Below are positions 1 to 11,408 of a stretch of DNA of 64,000 bases, piece by piece. Below the pieces are notes generated by a model. The model did no database searches and was not told the DNA's origin. It saw only the letters and a program-made list of their open reading frames with translations. The first letter of the stretch is position 1. The number at the start of each line of letters is the position of its first letter. Position numbers and translations under genes: made by a program. The DNA is from Knoxdaviesia capensis. Lineage: Eukaryota > Ascomycota > Sordariomycetes > Microascales > Gondwanamycetaceae. The stretch lies in contig LNGK01000004.1 of the NCBI GenBank assembly GCA_001510575.1, forward strand, positions 3,408,667 to 3,472,666, read 5' to 3'.

Positions 1-200
1 GGACCAACGGAAGATCTGGCCACGAGGATCATCCCGTTGAAACTGGCCAGACATACCATGTGAGGTGAGAAGGGAGATCCGCCATCACATCGCCCGGGCC
101 ATTGATGGGGGGGGTTGTTTCCCATTCCTCCGTCCTCACCGATTGTATTGCAGGACATCCGGCACGAGATCTTTGTTCGATCGTCGGGAGATGCGCGACG

Positions 201-245
<45 letters not shown>

Positions 246-1268
246 CCGTCGCTCCCTCGCTACAATCCACGGCGATAACGGGGAGAAGAGCCACCTCGAC
301 CTTGCTCCTCCTCATCCCCAAACAGCCCCGAGCCTTGGCCGATTGCCACGCCTGCGTCACCACGAGAAATCGAGCGGCGTACGCTGCAGAGCGGCTACGA
401 TAAAGTAATGCCCAGCCTGTGTGGAAAGCCACGTCCATGTTTTTTTTTCTTCGAGCGCTCTGTGTTGTCGTGTAGCCTCTCTCGAAGAAATACCGCCCTG
501 GTTGGCTGGAAACTGCCCCCCTCTCCTCGCTGTATCCCCTCAGAAACACCAAAACAGAGATAAATATACCGGAATCTCTTCTGTACAACAGCCAAACTTA
601 TTGACCAATCCATGACTAACCCCTGTCCGCGCAACGTCGGGGCCAGAGAGAGCACACATGGTGATGGATCCCACGTTGTCCAAGAGCGCAGAATCCCACA
701 CCCCCCCCTCCCCTTGTGTATCTCGTTGTTCTCACGCGGCCCAGAGAGTCCAGCTTGTGTACGCATGTCCCACAAAAGAGAAAAGAAACAAAGAGAAGAG
801 TGAGTAGCACAGGGTTCGCCGGCATGAACTGCGTGCCACACAACGGTCTGTTCGGAGCGGAAACACAGAGGGAAAAAGAAGCAGAACAAGAAAAAAAAGA
901 AAAAAAGAAAAAAAGAAAAAATACAGAGGAGGCGTATCTGTGGTTTCCGTAGCACAGGTGGCGGTCTGGTGTTGGTTTGTCTTGGTAGCAGACGCCCGCC
1001 ATGGAGCGGGTAATAAGAGAAGTGTAGAGAGCACGAACGGAAGTCGGGGATTCACGTTCCCGTAATTCGTAATGCGGTTGTAACTTAATTTCTGTAAACC
1101 CTAATACTAACACAGTAGTGAGGACGTAACTTCATGGCACATAGCAGTTCGTCAAGTAAGAAAACAGGAAGTTGGAGAGAGCTCCCCAGTCTCACGTCGT
1201 CTCGTGAGTCTATCATGATTATCAACAGTTGCTCGCCAAGCCAGTTTTTGGTGGTTGAGAATCAAGCC
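1..1268. other. Intergenic, no supported gene
   Basis: No open frame here resembles a known family. The stretch holds an (AC)n microsatellite near 205-240, A-rich low-complexity sequence near 880-925, and a telomere-like AAACCCTAAT box at 1096-1105. It is probably the 3' flank of the BRCT gene plus the flank of a gene beyond the left edge. Confidence 0.6.
205..240. repeat. (AC)n dinucleotide microsatellite
   Basis: About 18 uninterrupted AC units. The repeat generates artificial His-Thr-rich or Cys-Val-rich frames that should not be taken as genes. Confidence 0.95.
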
Positions 1269-2376
1269 TCAGCGGGGAGGCAGTTGGTCCTGAGACCCCG
1301 GCTTGGTCGCCGTCTGGGAGTGTGGTTTGACGAGAGTGGTGTTGAACACATCGTAGACGCTCGCCTGTTTGTGGGAGGACGTCTTGACGCCAGAGAACCG
1401 GGCTTCGGGCAGTCGAATGCCGGCGCTGAGGCTCTCGAGGACCCTGAAAAACAAGCGAAACCGCCACAGTCAGCTTCATCACAAGTGGGGAGAGGGGGAG
1501 AAGAGCAAGAAGACAAGACCAGGAAGGAAGTGTAGGTGTGTATACATACCACTCCACGCCAACATACTTCACTCCACACCCACCAACCCGGCGGATCTCC
1601 TTCTGGATTTTGGCCGCCGCGAGTCCGCCGCCGGCGCCACTGCCAACCTTGGCCTGGCGGCCGAGAATCACATGCGTGACCTGCCGGCGTCCCAGGTGGA
1701 TCGACACGCGCGCGCCGTTTTCCGCGAGCACGCGCTTCAGCCCGTGGTCGGAGATCAACGGGAACGTGCTGCCGTTGACGTATACCACCAGTCCGGCGAA
1801 GATGCCGCGCTGGCGCTGAAGAGCCTCCGGAGCCTGGGGTTGAGTGTGGGTCGGGGCTGATGTCAGCGTTGGGGTGGGGGCCGGTGCTGGTGTGGGTGTC
1901 GGGAGAGCCGGGGCAGGCACTTGTTTGGCCGGCCGCGCCCCGGGTGTTGTGCAGTGCACAGTGGTCACAGCCGACGGCGCCGCAAGTCCCCCGCCCGTGC
2001 TAAACTCCAGCGCCCCCGGATCCTTCTTAGGCGGCAGCCCCGCCGTCGGGTTCCGCATCGACCCCGGCCGCACCAGCATGTCCGCCACCGACACCGCCGC
2101 CCGCGCCCGCAGCTCGCGCGGCACAATCATGCCAGCCCGCGGATCAAAGTCGCCCGCGCCCGCGCCATACGTGTCTTGTACGCGGCCGCCGCTGCCGTGG
2201 CCCCCCGCCAGCTGGCTGTGCAGTTTCGTGGTGCGCGAGTCGCGCCAGCCGACGCTGGGGCTCGACTCTTTCTGCTGGTGGCCAGTTGATGCGCTGTTCC
2301 AGATGTCGAAGGCGCGGGATCGCGGGTTCCGGGCAAGCTGGATCTCGGCCGCGCGCGAGTACTTCTGAGGAGGCAT
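1269..2376 (-). CDS. Small BRCT-domain protein, one intron
   Basis: Predicted exons are 2376-1550 and 1443-1269 with a 106-nt GTATGT..CAG intron, giving 333 residues. Splicing restores the typical BRCT end, GVEW joined to VLES. The BRCT domain covers about residues 190-282. Its start (IFAGLVVYVNGST) resembles the BRCT of the translesion polymerase Rev1, but no polymerase domain follows, so this is not Rev1. The N-terminal half is basic and Pro/Ala-rich, with an alternating Pro-Thr/Ala tract before the domain. BRCT domains usually bind phosphopeptides or partners in DNA-damage responses; a role here is inferred only from the fold. The chosen start is the first ATG (MPPQKYSRAAEIQ); the open frame continues upstream without an ATG, so an additional 5' exon is possible. 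Confidence 0.75.
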
Positions 2377-3826
2377 CTTGGGGGTGATCTTGAGGCGGGA
2401 CAAATGAGTGGTCTAAGGGAAGAAAGAAATCAGGCAAACGGATAGATAGAAAAAAATACGCCGGAATAATCAGACAGCCATAGTGCAGATTCCAGATCTT
2501 CGAAAATACACGCAATCTTGGTTCCTCTAGATTTAAAGTTTGGAAAGGATGATGACGCACAGGAAGGAAAAAAAGAAAGTTCACCAGAAGATGTGGCAAA
2601 TGGAGGGGAAATACGGGAGGGCGTTTTTAGGCTCAAACATTTGCGGCAGTTGCGCAGCAACGCGTGCAGACTTTCCGATCATCAAACGGTGGCGCGAGAG
2701 TCCCACGCTGTCACGTGCACCCTCATGTGATCTTGTCACATGACGCTTCCGGGGTGCTTCGGCGGACGAAAGCTCGGAAATCCGGCATCGAGGAGGCACG
2801 CTGAACGGCGGGAAATGCAAGGAAAAAAAAGGAAATAGATGAGACCAAAGTCTATTTGGTCAAAGGAAAAAGAAAAAGAAAAAAGAAAAAAAATAGCAAC
2901 CTCTCGGCTAGCAGATAAGCTGATGTAGTAGCAGCAGTACAGTATAACACGGAATTCGCCAGCACTGACCTCCCTGTCGCTTCGCCCTATGCCGGGCGGC
3001 GGAAATATTCGCCAACGTGAACTCCATTCCCGGCCGACATTGGCTGATTCGTTTTCCCCTCCTCTCCCCCCCTCCCGTCTTTTATCTACTTTTCGGGATA
3101 GCCTGCATCTGCAACCTTGGTGAGAGGGGGTGGCCACGCAACTGCGGTAGGCGACAGCAGGCGGGTGTGTAAGTCGGTCTCTCCGTTTGTGCTGTCTGCG
3201 AATGTTGTCTTTCTGGTATCAATGGTTTATTTCAGTCTATTGTGTTCTCGTTTCCGTGTAAGTTGTAGAATCCGGAAATTGCATAACACAGAATGCCGAT
3301 ATCAGGAACTTTCCGGCTCCCCCACTCTCAATCACCGCCGGCGCCAGCGGAAGGAAGCGGAATCGAACCCGACGCTCGGTAAGAAGGAAAAATGTGACAA
3401 GAGCCACCGGCGTCGCACTTCTTTCTCGATCGGGAAAGACTGCTTCATCTAAGCCTTGTTTATTTTTAGCTGTCTTATCTCACTCGGATCCTTCTCCGGT
3501 TTCTCTCTCACCTTGAAGTTCACGATACCAGAGTGTGGCCACTCTTGGTTTCCCTTCTTTTCCCATTCAGTCTCGCCCTCTTATTTTCCTTCTTTGTCTG
3601 CTCTTCGTTTCTGTATGCTTTGTATGATGTTACCCCATTGAAAAAGAGACAGAGACACAAAAAAACTGTCGTCCGTTCTTTCGCCGCCTCCGATCTTCGG
3701 CACACCTAAATCACGCTCCTCGACAGCCGCCCGTAGTCCGACGATCTCCGTTGACGATCAGCTACATTCGCTCCCCGAAGGGTCACCTTCTCCCTCTCGA
3801 AAGCCAATCGTATTTATGCCGCCACA
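2377..3826. promoter_or_regulatory. Divergent promoter region, BRCT gene / PAQR gene
   Basis: This 1.45-kb gene-free spacer separates two diverging genes. It contains A-rich and pyrimidine-rich tracts and a CACGTG E-box core near 2712, followed by TCACATGA near 2736. The PAQR side is strongly pyrimidine-rich, as is common for fungal leader regions. No coding sequence could be supported. Confidence 0.5.
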
Positions 3827-5072
3827 ATGCCTTTCCACTCGTCCTCAACCGCAACTACCAGTTCGACCGAGACTGTGCCGCCGGCCGAACCATGGCGCTA
3901 TCCCCGGCGCATCCCGGCCACCCTGCCGAGTAAGTCCGGCCCGCCAACCGCGCCGCACATGGCCGGCGCCGACGCACAAAAGTCAACACCCGAGCCGGTA
4001 AGGACGGTCCACGCGGCCACCGCCGACATCGGCGCCGTTCGGCCGAACCCCGGAGCCCCCGCCGCGGTGCTCCGCCGGCGGCACGAGCTGCCGGACTGGT
4101 ACCAGCGCCGGCACATCCACGGCTCGTACCGGCCGTTCAGCGGCTCGGTGAGGGCGTGCGGCCACAGCATGGTGGCGACGGTGCACAACGAGACAATCAA
4201 CATCTACTCGCACCTGATCCCCGCGCTGGCGTGCATCGGCCTGCTCGCGGCGGTGTCGGCGTACGTCGAGCACCGCTTCCCCGGCGCGCCGCCGCGCGAC
4301 ACCTTCGTGCTGGCGGTGTCGCTGACGTCGTCTCTGGCGTGCTTCGGCGTGTCGGCGGCGTACCACACGCTGATGTCGCACTCGGAGCGCATGCACGATC
4401 TCTGGGTGCGGCTGGACTACACCGGCATCTTGGTGCAGATCTGCGGGTGCTTCTTCTCCGGCATCCACGTTGGATTCTACTGCGACCCGCACCTCCAGAT
4501 GCGGTACTGGGTTATGGTGAGTGAATAGTTGTCTTGTCGAAAAGGTGGCATGTTCGGATCCTAACTGGAGTCTCTCCGAATCTCAGATCACTTCCCTGTG
4601 CTTCATCACCGCTTTCGTTGTCCTGAACCCCCGCTTCCAGAGCAACAAGTGGAAGACGCTTCGGCTGTGGGCGTTCCTGACCACCGGCCTGTCGGCGTTC
4701 GTCCCCATATACCACGTCATCCGGCTGTACCCGTGGGACGTGATGAGCCAGCAAACCGGCCTCAACTACTACCTCCTTGAGGGCGCGTTCCTGTTTCTCG
4801 GTGCCCTGCTGTATGGTGTAAGTGAGCTCACGCTGGCACCGTCAGTCTCTGATCGTAGCCCCCCCGCAAGCATCAACTAACAGTGGCGTCTTCTTCGTCT
4901 TTCATAACAGACCCATTTCCCCGAAAGCTGGATGCCGGGCCACTTCGACGTGTACGGCTCTTCGCACCAGCTGTTCCACATTCTCGTAGTTCTCGGCGCA
5001 TGTGCCCACTTCCAGGGCGTGCTGTCGGCGTACGACTGGCACAATGCCAACCCGAAGTGTATAAAGGTGTAA
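3827..5072 (+). CDS. PAQR-family (Izh / hemolysin III type) membrane protein
   Basis: Predicted exons are 3827-4516, 4587-4817 and 4911-5072 (introns of 70 and 93 nt), giving 360 residues. Start context is CACAATG. The first ~115 residues are a Pro/Ala-rich cytosolic tail, followed by about seven hydrophobic segments. The family signatures are visible: HNETINIYSHLIPAL at the first membrane segment, SAAYHTLMSHSE, LDYTGI, and the C-terminal HQLFHILVVLGACAHF, which supplies the conserved His residues that bind zinc in adiponectin receptors. Yeast relatives (Izh1-4) affect zinc and sterol homeostasis and may act as ceramidase-like enzymes; that role is known for the family and inferred here. Confidence 0.92.
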
Positions 5073-5418
5073 GAAAGAGGAGGAATGCAGGCCAAGGGTG
5101 GCGGCAGATGACGTGAGAAGAAGAGCAGTGTCCTATGTGTAGATTAGCAATAGTGTTAGCCAGAGCAGCATTTATAGACGGGCCTGGACACGGCCGGAGC
5201 CGAGTGTCCCAGCCAGTATTCCTAGTATCCCGATATCGTATGACAACAGGACATACAAAGTACCCAGACATCTCCAACCACTTACCCCTATCTGCACATA
5301 CTGCAAAGAGACAAGAGAAGAACAGCTAATAAACAGATTTAAAAAAGGAACTATCAAACAAAATTAAAGAGAAGGGATATTTATATGTACACATGGAAAA
5401 AGCACCCAAACCCTGACT
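5073..5418. other. Spacer between convergent PAQR and ABC genes
   Basis: Both genes end here. The stretch is AT-richer than the flanking coding DNA and contains only 3' untranslated-type sequence. No gene is seen. Confidence 0.6.
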
Positions 5419-8400
5419 CTACTCCGCCGTCTTCGACGTCTTCGTCCGCAGCTTCATCAGTCCGTACACCATGGCGTACGAACTCAACACAAAGATCACC
5501 ACAATCCCCGCATTGCGCCACCCGTCGCTGTACTTGTTCAGGTTGATGGTGGACAGGTAGTTCGAGCCGTCGCGGTACTGGCACACGCGGCACAGGTCGG
5601 TGGCGTCCGGGTTGAGCAGGCGGTTGAGTTGGCCGTAGCCCTTGGTCAGGTAGACATCCAGGAACTGGCCGCAGGTCTGGCCGGCGGGCGGGTGGAAGTA
5701 GGCCAGCTCGTGCTCGCGGCAGTTGACGTCGATGCCCCAGGTGTTGAACACCAGCAGGCCGCCCATCAGGTAGTTGAACGGGTTGAGGTAGTACATCCAG
5801 TAGCGCCAGAACGGCTGGATCTCGCCGTACGGCACCAGCACGCCGCAGAAGGCCAGCAGGATGCCGAGCACGAACGGGTTGACCAGGTGGGCGAACACGG
5901 CGTTGGGCGCGTAGGCCGCGATGAACTGGCCGATGCCGGTGTACAGCAGCTCGTACATGATGCACAGGAAGAAGGTGGCGCCGGCGCGGCTGGCCTCGCC
6001 GGGGAAGCCGACGGTGTAGTACCAGCAGAAGAAGTAGATGACGGCGCACAGCACGAGGTACGGCAGCTCGGACACGATCAGCGCGGACACGAAGGCAATC
6101 CACGAGTACATCTTGGCCTTCTTCTCGCGCGTCTCGAAGATGTCGCGGCGCTCGATGAAGAGCGGCTGCAGCTGGTTGATGACGCCCGGCGCCACGAAGA
6201 TGAAGTTGAACACGGCGAACAGCCGCAGCTGCAGGTCCAGCACCGAGTCGCCCAGCTTCCAGAACGAGAAGCCGGTGAACAGCCCCGTCAGGATGTGCAG
6301 GTAGATCTTGTTGTTGATGTAGTCGGTGTTGCGGAACAGCGCGCGGTGCATGCGGTTCGACGTCACGCGGATCTGCTCCCACAGCGGCGCCGCAAACTCC
6401 TCGTCGTCCGTGTTGAGCGACGGCGGCGCCGTCGTCGACGTCGACGCGTGGCTCGCTTGCTGCGAGAGCACCCGGCTCATCTGGTGCGCCAGCCCCGCGC
6501 CCATCTCGTGCAGACTGTCCTGGAACCCGCTGCGGTGGCTGATTGTGCGCACCAGCCGCGTCGGGCCTTTGAGTCGTGCATCGGTGATCATGGCGTCCAG
6601 CTCTTGATCCATCGCCGCCTTCTCCGGCGACTCCAGCCACACCTGGTGCCAGTCGCGGCCCTGCGAGAGCCGGCCCGACACCACATCGATCATGTGCTCG
6701 GCGGGGTTCACGCCGGGGGGACACGGGGCGCCGTAGCGCGCAAAGTACGCCCGGATGGTCGCCGTGCTCTTGTCGCGCAGAGCCTGCTCCTTGTCGTCCG
6801 CCGTCACGGCGTCCGGTGCCGGCTTAGTCTCAGCCACAGCTCCAGCAGTGTTGGAACTGTCGTTGTTGTTCTCCTCGTCTTCGTCACTGCTGTCCTCGAG
6901 CAACGACTTCCGCCGCTCGCCAATGTCGCCAAAGTACACCGTGCGCCCGCCCATGGTCAGCAGCAGCAGCGTGTCGAACTGCGAAAACAGCTGCGCCGAC
7001 GGCTGGTGGATCGTCACCAGCACCGCCTGGCCCGCATCGGCCAGCTTGCGCAGGAACCGCACCGTGTTGAACGCCGACTGCCCGTCCAGACCGGTGGTCG
7101 GCTCGTCGAGAAAGATCAGCAGGCTCGGCTTGGCCACCAGCTCGACGCCGATCGTCACGCGTTTGCGCTGTTCAACGGACAGCCCGTTGCCGATGGTGCC
7201 GATCAGCGTGTCGGCGAGGTCGTGCAGCTCGAGCAGGTCGATGATGGTGTCGACGTAGCGCAGCTTCTCGGCGCGTGGGATCTTGCGGTCCTGGCGCAGC
7301 AGTGCCGAAAACTCAAGCGCTTCACGCACCGTCGCGAACGGCTCGTGCACGTCCAGCTGTTCACAGTATCCGGCGGAGCGTTGGAACGAAAGCGGGAGCT
7401 GACGGCCGTCGACGAGAACGCTGCCGTGGATCACACCCTCGGTCTTGCGCTGCGCGAGCACATCCAACAGCGTTGTCTTGCCGGCTCCGGACGCACCCAT
7501 CAGAGCGCCGAGCATGCCCGGCCGCACCCAGCCCTGCACGTCGTCCAGCAGCTTGAGGTCGTGGCCGCCGGCCTTGACCGTGTACGACAGGTGTTTCCAG
7601 GTGAAGATCGAGGTGTTGCGCACAAGGTCGGGCGAGCTGGAGCCGCTCGCTTCTTCCTGCCCATTGTTGTTGTTGTTGTCGTCACTCGCCTCCTCGTTGG
7701 GGGTTCCGCTCACCTGCGCCTCTTCATCCTGGGCCAGCGGCAGAGACACCTTGTGGGCCTTCTCGCGCGGAATCAGCAGCGACGGGCCGCTCTCCGACGA
7801 GGCGCGCCAGTTGGACGTGGCCAGGATGGTGATGCCAACAAAGAACACCCACCAGGCCCACAGAATGCCGAAGTTGCGCCACACGTGGCTGGGGCTGTAG
7901 GACAGGGCCGCGAGGTAGTTGTCGCCGAGCACGGTGGTCGAGAAGAGCGTGGCGCCCGGCACGCCGGCACACGACTGGTACGGCGCCGAGACGTCGGTGT
8001 AGCCGGGCCCGCGCGGAATCAGGTTGATGCCGATGCACTGGATCAGCGCGCCGCCCAGCTCGTTGGACAGCAGCGCGTCAAAGGCGTACGACATGGGCGA
8101 GATCCAGTAGATCCACACAAACCACGGGTGCATCTCGGGCTTGAAAATCATGTAGCCCGAGTAGGTCAGGAAGGCAATCATGAGCACACCCATGACGCGC
8201 GACGCGGCATCAAACGTGCGGCATAGCGAGCCTACAGCGCGACACAGCGCCGTAGTGGTCATGCTGATGGTGAAGAGCAGGATCCAGAAAGTGAAAAAGG
8301 CCGCCGCGGTGCGTTTGAGATTGACCATGAAGTAGAGCACGATGGAAAAGTAGGACACGATGAAGAGCGTCATGGGGATATCGGCCGAGATCTGCGCGAT

Positions 8401-10044
8401 ACAGAAGGCGGTGGGGTGGAAGAGCGCGGCGTGGCGCTGCTCCATCATGATCGGCCGGCCGTCAAAGGTGTTGACCACCTCGGGCATGGCCAGCATGGTG
8501 AAGAAGACCAGCGCAAAGAAGATGGCGCCGCCCTTGATGAACAGCCCCAGCGAGTCGCTCTGCGCATTGTAGAAGAGCGAGCCGATGATCAGCACCATGG
8601 CGAGAGACACGCACTGCCGCGCAATCAGCGTCGGCTTGTCGCCCCACAGGATCTGGTACTGGCGGCGCACACACGCCTCAACCTGCTTGGCGAAGCCGAC
8701 CGTCATCGGGCTGTTGGCCGGCAGCAGGCTGGCAAAGGCCGAGCGGGTGTCGCGCAGCCGCCGCACGCGCTCGCGGAACTGCTGGGTGGCGGCGCGGGCC
8801 GGCTCGGTGTCGGGGTAGTCGTACTCGGCGGCCATGCGCTTGCGCAGCGACGACTGCTGGTAGGCGTCGAGCAGCTGCGCGGCGGCGCGCGGAAAGCTGG
8901 CCTCGCAGCCCGGCCGGATGATGCGCTCGGTCGGCACGGTGACGCTGGTCAGGAAATCGGCCACGTTGGCACCCGGCCGGCACATGAAGCCCTGCTGCTC
9001 CATGAACGGGCGGGCGTCGGCGGTGGGGCCGTAGTAGATCTGCTTGCCGCTGTCGAGCACCAGCACCTTGTCGAACAGGTTGTAGATGCCGTTGCCGGCC
9101 TGGTACAGCGTCATGACGGTGGTCAGGCCGAGCACGTCGGTCATGGCCCGCACGGCCTTGACGAACTCGAGGGCCGTGTTGGCGTCCAGGCCGCGCGTGC
9201 TGTTGTCCCAGAAGTACACCGAGCCCTGCGACGCCAGGGTCTCGGCAATCGACACCCGCTTGCGCTCGCCGCCCGACACGCCGCGCACAAACGCGTTGCC
9301 GACCTTGGTGTCGTGGGTGTGCTCAATGTGCAGCGTCTTAAGGAAGAAGTCCCGCATCTCGCGCCGCAGCTCCTCGACCGACTCGACGCCGACCGGCGGG
9401 GTGAACGGCACCTTGAGACGGGTGGCGAAGTCGAGAGTCTGCTGCACGGTCAGTGTCGGGAAGAACAGCTCCTCCTCGCCGTTCATGATGATCTGGCCGC
9501 GGTACTTCTCGGCCTCGCTACCGTGGTCCATGATCGAGCCCATGCTGCCGTAGCGCACCGAGCCGGTGACCGAGTCGAAGCCGTGCCGCCGGTTGGCCAG
9601 GATGTTGATCAGCGTGGTGCAGCCGGCGCCGGGCCGTCCCAGCACCAGCAGCATCTCGCCGGGCTTGATGCATCCGTGCGAGTTGTCGACGAGCGTGGTC
9701 AGCAGCGGCTTCTGGCGCACGGCGTGCAGTCGCCGGAAGACGTGGAACTGGGACAGCACGTTCTCGTGTAGCGCCGCCTCGGCACTGATGGCCTTGACCG
9801 TCACATCGGTCCATGTCAGACCCAGCTTGCCGGCCGGGATGCCGGACTGTTCATCCCGGGCCCGCTGTGCCTCCAGCTCGGTCTTGACAAAGTTGTCGTC
9901 GTCGAGAGAGCGCCGCTCCTTCGATGTAGGTCGCGTGTGGTCGACCTTGTCGGTCCGTGCTAGTTGTTGCTTCTCCGCCGGGGCATCCGTCTCAGACGTG
10001 CCCTTTTCATCTTGGGGTTGTTGTTGTTGTGTCTGTGCTTCCAT
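5419..10044 (-). CDS. PDR-type (ABCG) full-size ABC transporter
   Basis: Intronless, 1541 residues, in the 1450-1600 range usual for fungal pleiotropic drug resistance pumps. Layout is NBD-TMD-NBD-TMD. NBD1 has Walker A GRPGAGCTT (about residues 136-144), signature VSGGERKRVSIAE and the degenerate Walker B DNSTRGLD typical of PDR proteins. NBD2 has Walker A GASGAGKTT (about residue 850), a non-canonical signature LSVEQRKR and Walker B LLIFLDEPTTGLD. An acidic Asn/Ser/Glu-rich linker follows NBD2. Such pumps sit in the plasma membrane and export azoles, plant compounds or other hydrophobic molecules; the substrate cannot be read from sequence. The start chosen is the first in-frame ATG (MEAQTQQQQ); codons upstream are open but lack ATG. 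Confidence 0.95.
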   Translation of the reverse strand: MEAQTQQQQPQDEKGTSETDAPAEKQQLARTDKVDHTRPTSKERRSLDDDNFVKTELEAQRARDEQSGIPAGKLGLTWTDVTVKAISAEAALHENVLSQFHVFRRLHAVRQKPLLTTLVDNSHGCIKPGEMLLVLGRPGAGCTTLINILANRRHGFDSVTGSVRYGSMGSIMDHGSEAEKYRGQIIMNGEEELFFPTLTVQQTLDFATRLKVPFTPPVGVESVEELRREMRDFFLKTLHIEHTHDTKVGNAFVRGVSGGERKRVSIAETLASQGSVYFWDNSTRGLDANTALEFVKAVRAMTDVLGLTTVMTLYQAGNGIYNLFDKVLVLDSGKQIYYGPTADARPFMEQQGFMCRPGANVADFLTSVTVPTERIIRPGCEASFPRAAAQLLDAYQQSSLRKRMAAEYDYPDTEPARAATQQFRERVRRLRDTRSAFASLLPANSPMTVGFAKQVEACVRRQYQILWGDKPTLIARQCVSLAMVLIIGSLFYNAQSDSLGLFIKGGAIFFALVFFTMLAMPEVVNTFDGRPIMMEQRHAALFHPTAFCIAQISADIPMTLFIVSYFSIVLYFMVNLKRTAAAFFTFWILLFTISMTTTALCRAVGSLCRTFDAASRVMGVLMIAFLTYSGYMIFKPEMHPWFVWIYWISPMSYAFDALLSNELGGALIQCIGINLIPRGPGYTDVSAPYQSCAGVPGATLFSTTVLGDNYLAALSYSPSHVWRNFGILWAWWVFFVGITILATSNWRASSESGPSLLIPREKAHKVSLPLAQDEEAQVSGTPNEEASDDNNNNNGQEEASGSSSPDLVRNTSIFTWKHLSYTVKAGGHDLKLLDDVQGWVRPGMLGALMGASGAGKTTLLDVLAQRKTEGVIHGSVLVDGRQLPLSFQRSAGYCEQLDVHEPFATVREALEFSALLRQDRKIPRAEKLRYVDTIIDLLELHDLADTLIGTIGNGLSVEQRKRVTIGVELVAKPSLLIFLDEPTTGLDGQSAFNTVRFLRKLADAGQAVLVTIHQPSAQLFSQFDTLLLLTMGGRTVYFGDIGERRKSLLEDSSDEDEENNNDSSNTAGAVAETKPAPDAVTADDKEQALRDKSTATIRAYFARYGAPCPPGVNPAEHMIDVVSGRLSQGRDWHQVWLESPEKAAMDQELDAMITDARLKGPTRLVRTISHRSGFQDSLHEMGAGLAHQMSRVLSQQASHASTSTTAPPSLNTDDEEFAAPLWEQIRVTSNRMHRALFRNTDYINNKIYLHILTGLFTGFSFWKLGDSVLDLQLRLFAVFNFIFVAPGVINQLQPLFIERRDIFETREKKAKMYSWIAFVSALIVSELPYLVLCAVIYFFCWYYTVGFPGEASRAGATFFLCIMYELLYTGIGQFIAAYAPNAVFAHLVNPFVLGILLAFCGVLVPYGEIQPFWRYWMYYLNPFNYLMGGLLVFNTWGIDVNCREHELAYFHPPAGQTCGQFLDVYLTKGYGQLNRLLNPDATDLCRVCQYRDGSNYLSTINLNKYSDGWRNAGIVVIFVLSSYAMVYGLMKLRTKTSKTAE

Positions 10045-11408
10045 GAAGACTAAGCACAATGGATGGAGTATGTGGTGGTGGTGTTTGATCAGTTCAGGTT
10101 GGGAGTGGTGGTTTGTAGTAGGTAGCTTGACAAGAGCCTCCCCAAGCACCGATACCCTCCATGGCCGGGTTGTGTCTATATAGTCCAGCCCAGCAAACGC
10201 CTGCTGACAACGTCATCGGAGACACGGCACTCTACAAGCCCGGCGCACCGTCTTCTAGAGGGCTTCGGCCAAGCATGTGACACTGACAACGCAGGCTCTT
10301 CTCGTCTTCATCTGGGCCACGGCCTAGGACATGGAAGAGCAGAGAACGGGCGGACGACGGGTGGCACCATGCATCCTGTATCGAAAGGTGACATGATATT
10401 TTGGTGCAGTCTGTTTGATGGAGCACCGCAAAACTGAACAAAGAAGAAAACCGGGCTTCTGAGCCGCAAGCCTAGGCCCGAGAGCCAACGGGGGGTCCCG
10501 CTTCCTATAATGGATGGCTAAGTTGGAATAGAGTTTAGAGAGAGAAAGATAGAACATGGCGAAGTGCCTCGGCTCGCGTGGAAAAAAAAAGAAAAGGTCC
10601 CAGCTCCTCCGTATCGTGATAAGAATGGTCGAGATCGCGCCGGGCCCCGTTAAACTTGGGGCTCGTATGTTATTTTTTTGGTAGCTGCTTGTTCGTCGTA
10701 CGAGTCCGCTGCGTATGGCCACGAAGTCCGCGAAGAGCTTGACGACACGAAGGCGTCGTCGTTGTCGTTGCCGTCACTCGGAGAATAGGCCGGCCCGTCG
10801 ACCGAACCTCGCATCTTGCTCACATCTCGAGACACGTGATGCCGCTCAGCGTGGGATTTTGCTGTGTCTTCATTTCATAAGTCATCGGCAGACCCTGCTG
10901 GTCCATTAAAAACCTGGTGTAGGAACATTCCGGAGATAATCACTGCAAAAGAGGATCCAGAAACGGAGGCTCTGCGGTCTGCGGATTGCTCCATAAACCC
11001 GCTTGTGGCCTGACGTTGAATGAGGCACGTGGGTCTGGGTCACGTGGATTGCCGGGAATTACCCGTTGGCCGTTTGCTCGGAGTTCCGCCGGCGTTGTGA
11101 CTGGGTTGGCTGGTGGTAACCCTAAGTGGCACCCTAACTCACGCATCATCAAATGAAAGCGTGCTGACAGGAAAACTATGCACATAAATCCCGACTTGGC
11201 AATCTGGAGTCAACTTCAGCCCTGTTTCCTGGCCCGAGACCCCTATAAAATGTCTTCCGATGTCGTTTGAACTAGTGAAAATTTCAACTTGTTGTTTTGA
11301 TCAAGCATAATCCTCAAACTTGATCCGGTTGTTTCCTCTTCCATTCCGCAAACGCAGACCCTGCGTTTCTTTCCGTCTACCGATTGCATCAGTGCAATCA
11401 ATCTCCGA
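10045..11408. promoter_or_regulatory. Upstream region of the ABC transporter, no gene
   Basis: Gene-free 1.36 kb. The 5' flank of the transporter lies at 10045 to about 10700. Two telomere-like boxes (AACCCTAAG near 11118 and ACCCTAAC near 11131) lie further left of the next gene's 3' end. No canonical TCCGYGGA drug-response element was seen. Confidence 0.5.

Noticed and set aside
205..240. His-Thr-repeat protein across the AC microsatellite
   Set aside because: The frame exists only because of the dinucleotide repeat; no start context or family support.
4204..9771. Very long open frames antisense to the PAQR and ABC transporter genes
   Set aside because: They are mirror frames of GC-rich coding DNA, rich in Arg/His/Gly/Val, with no family resemblance.
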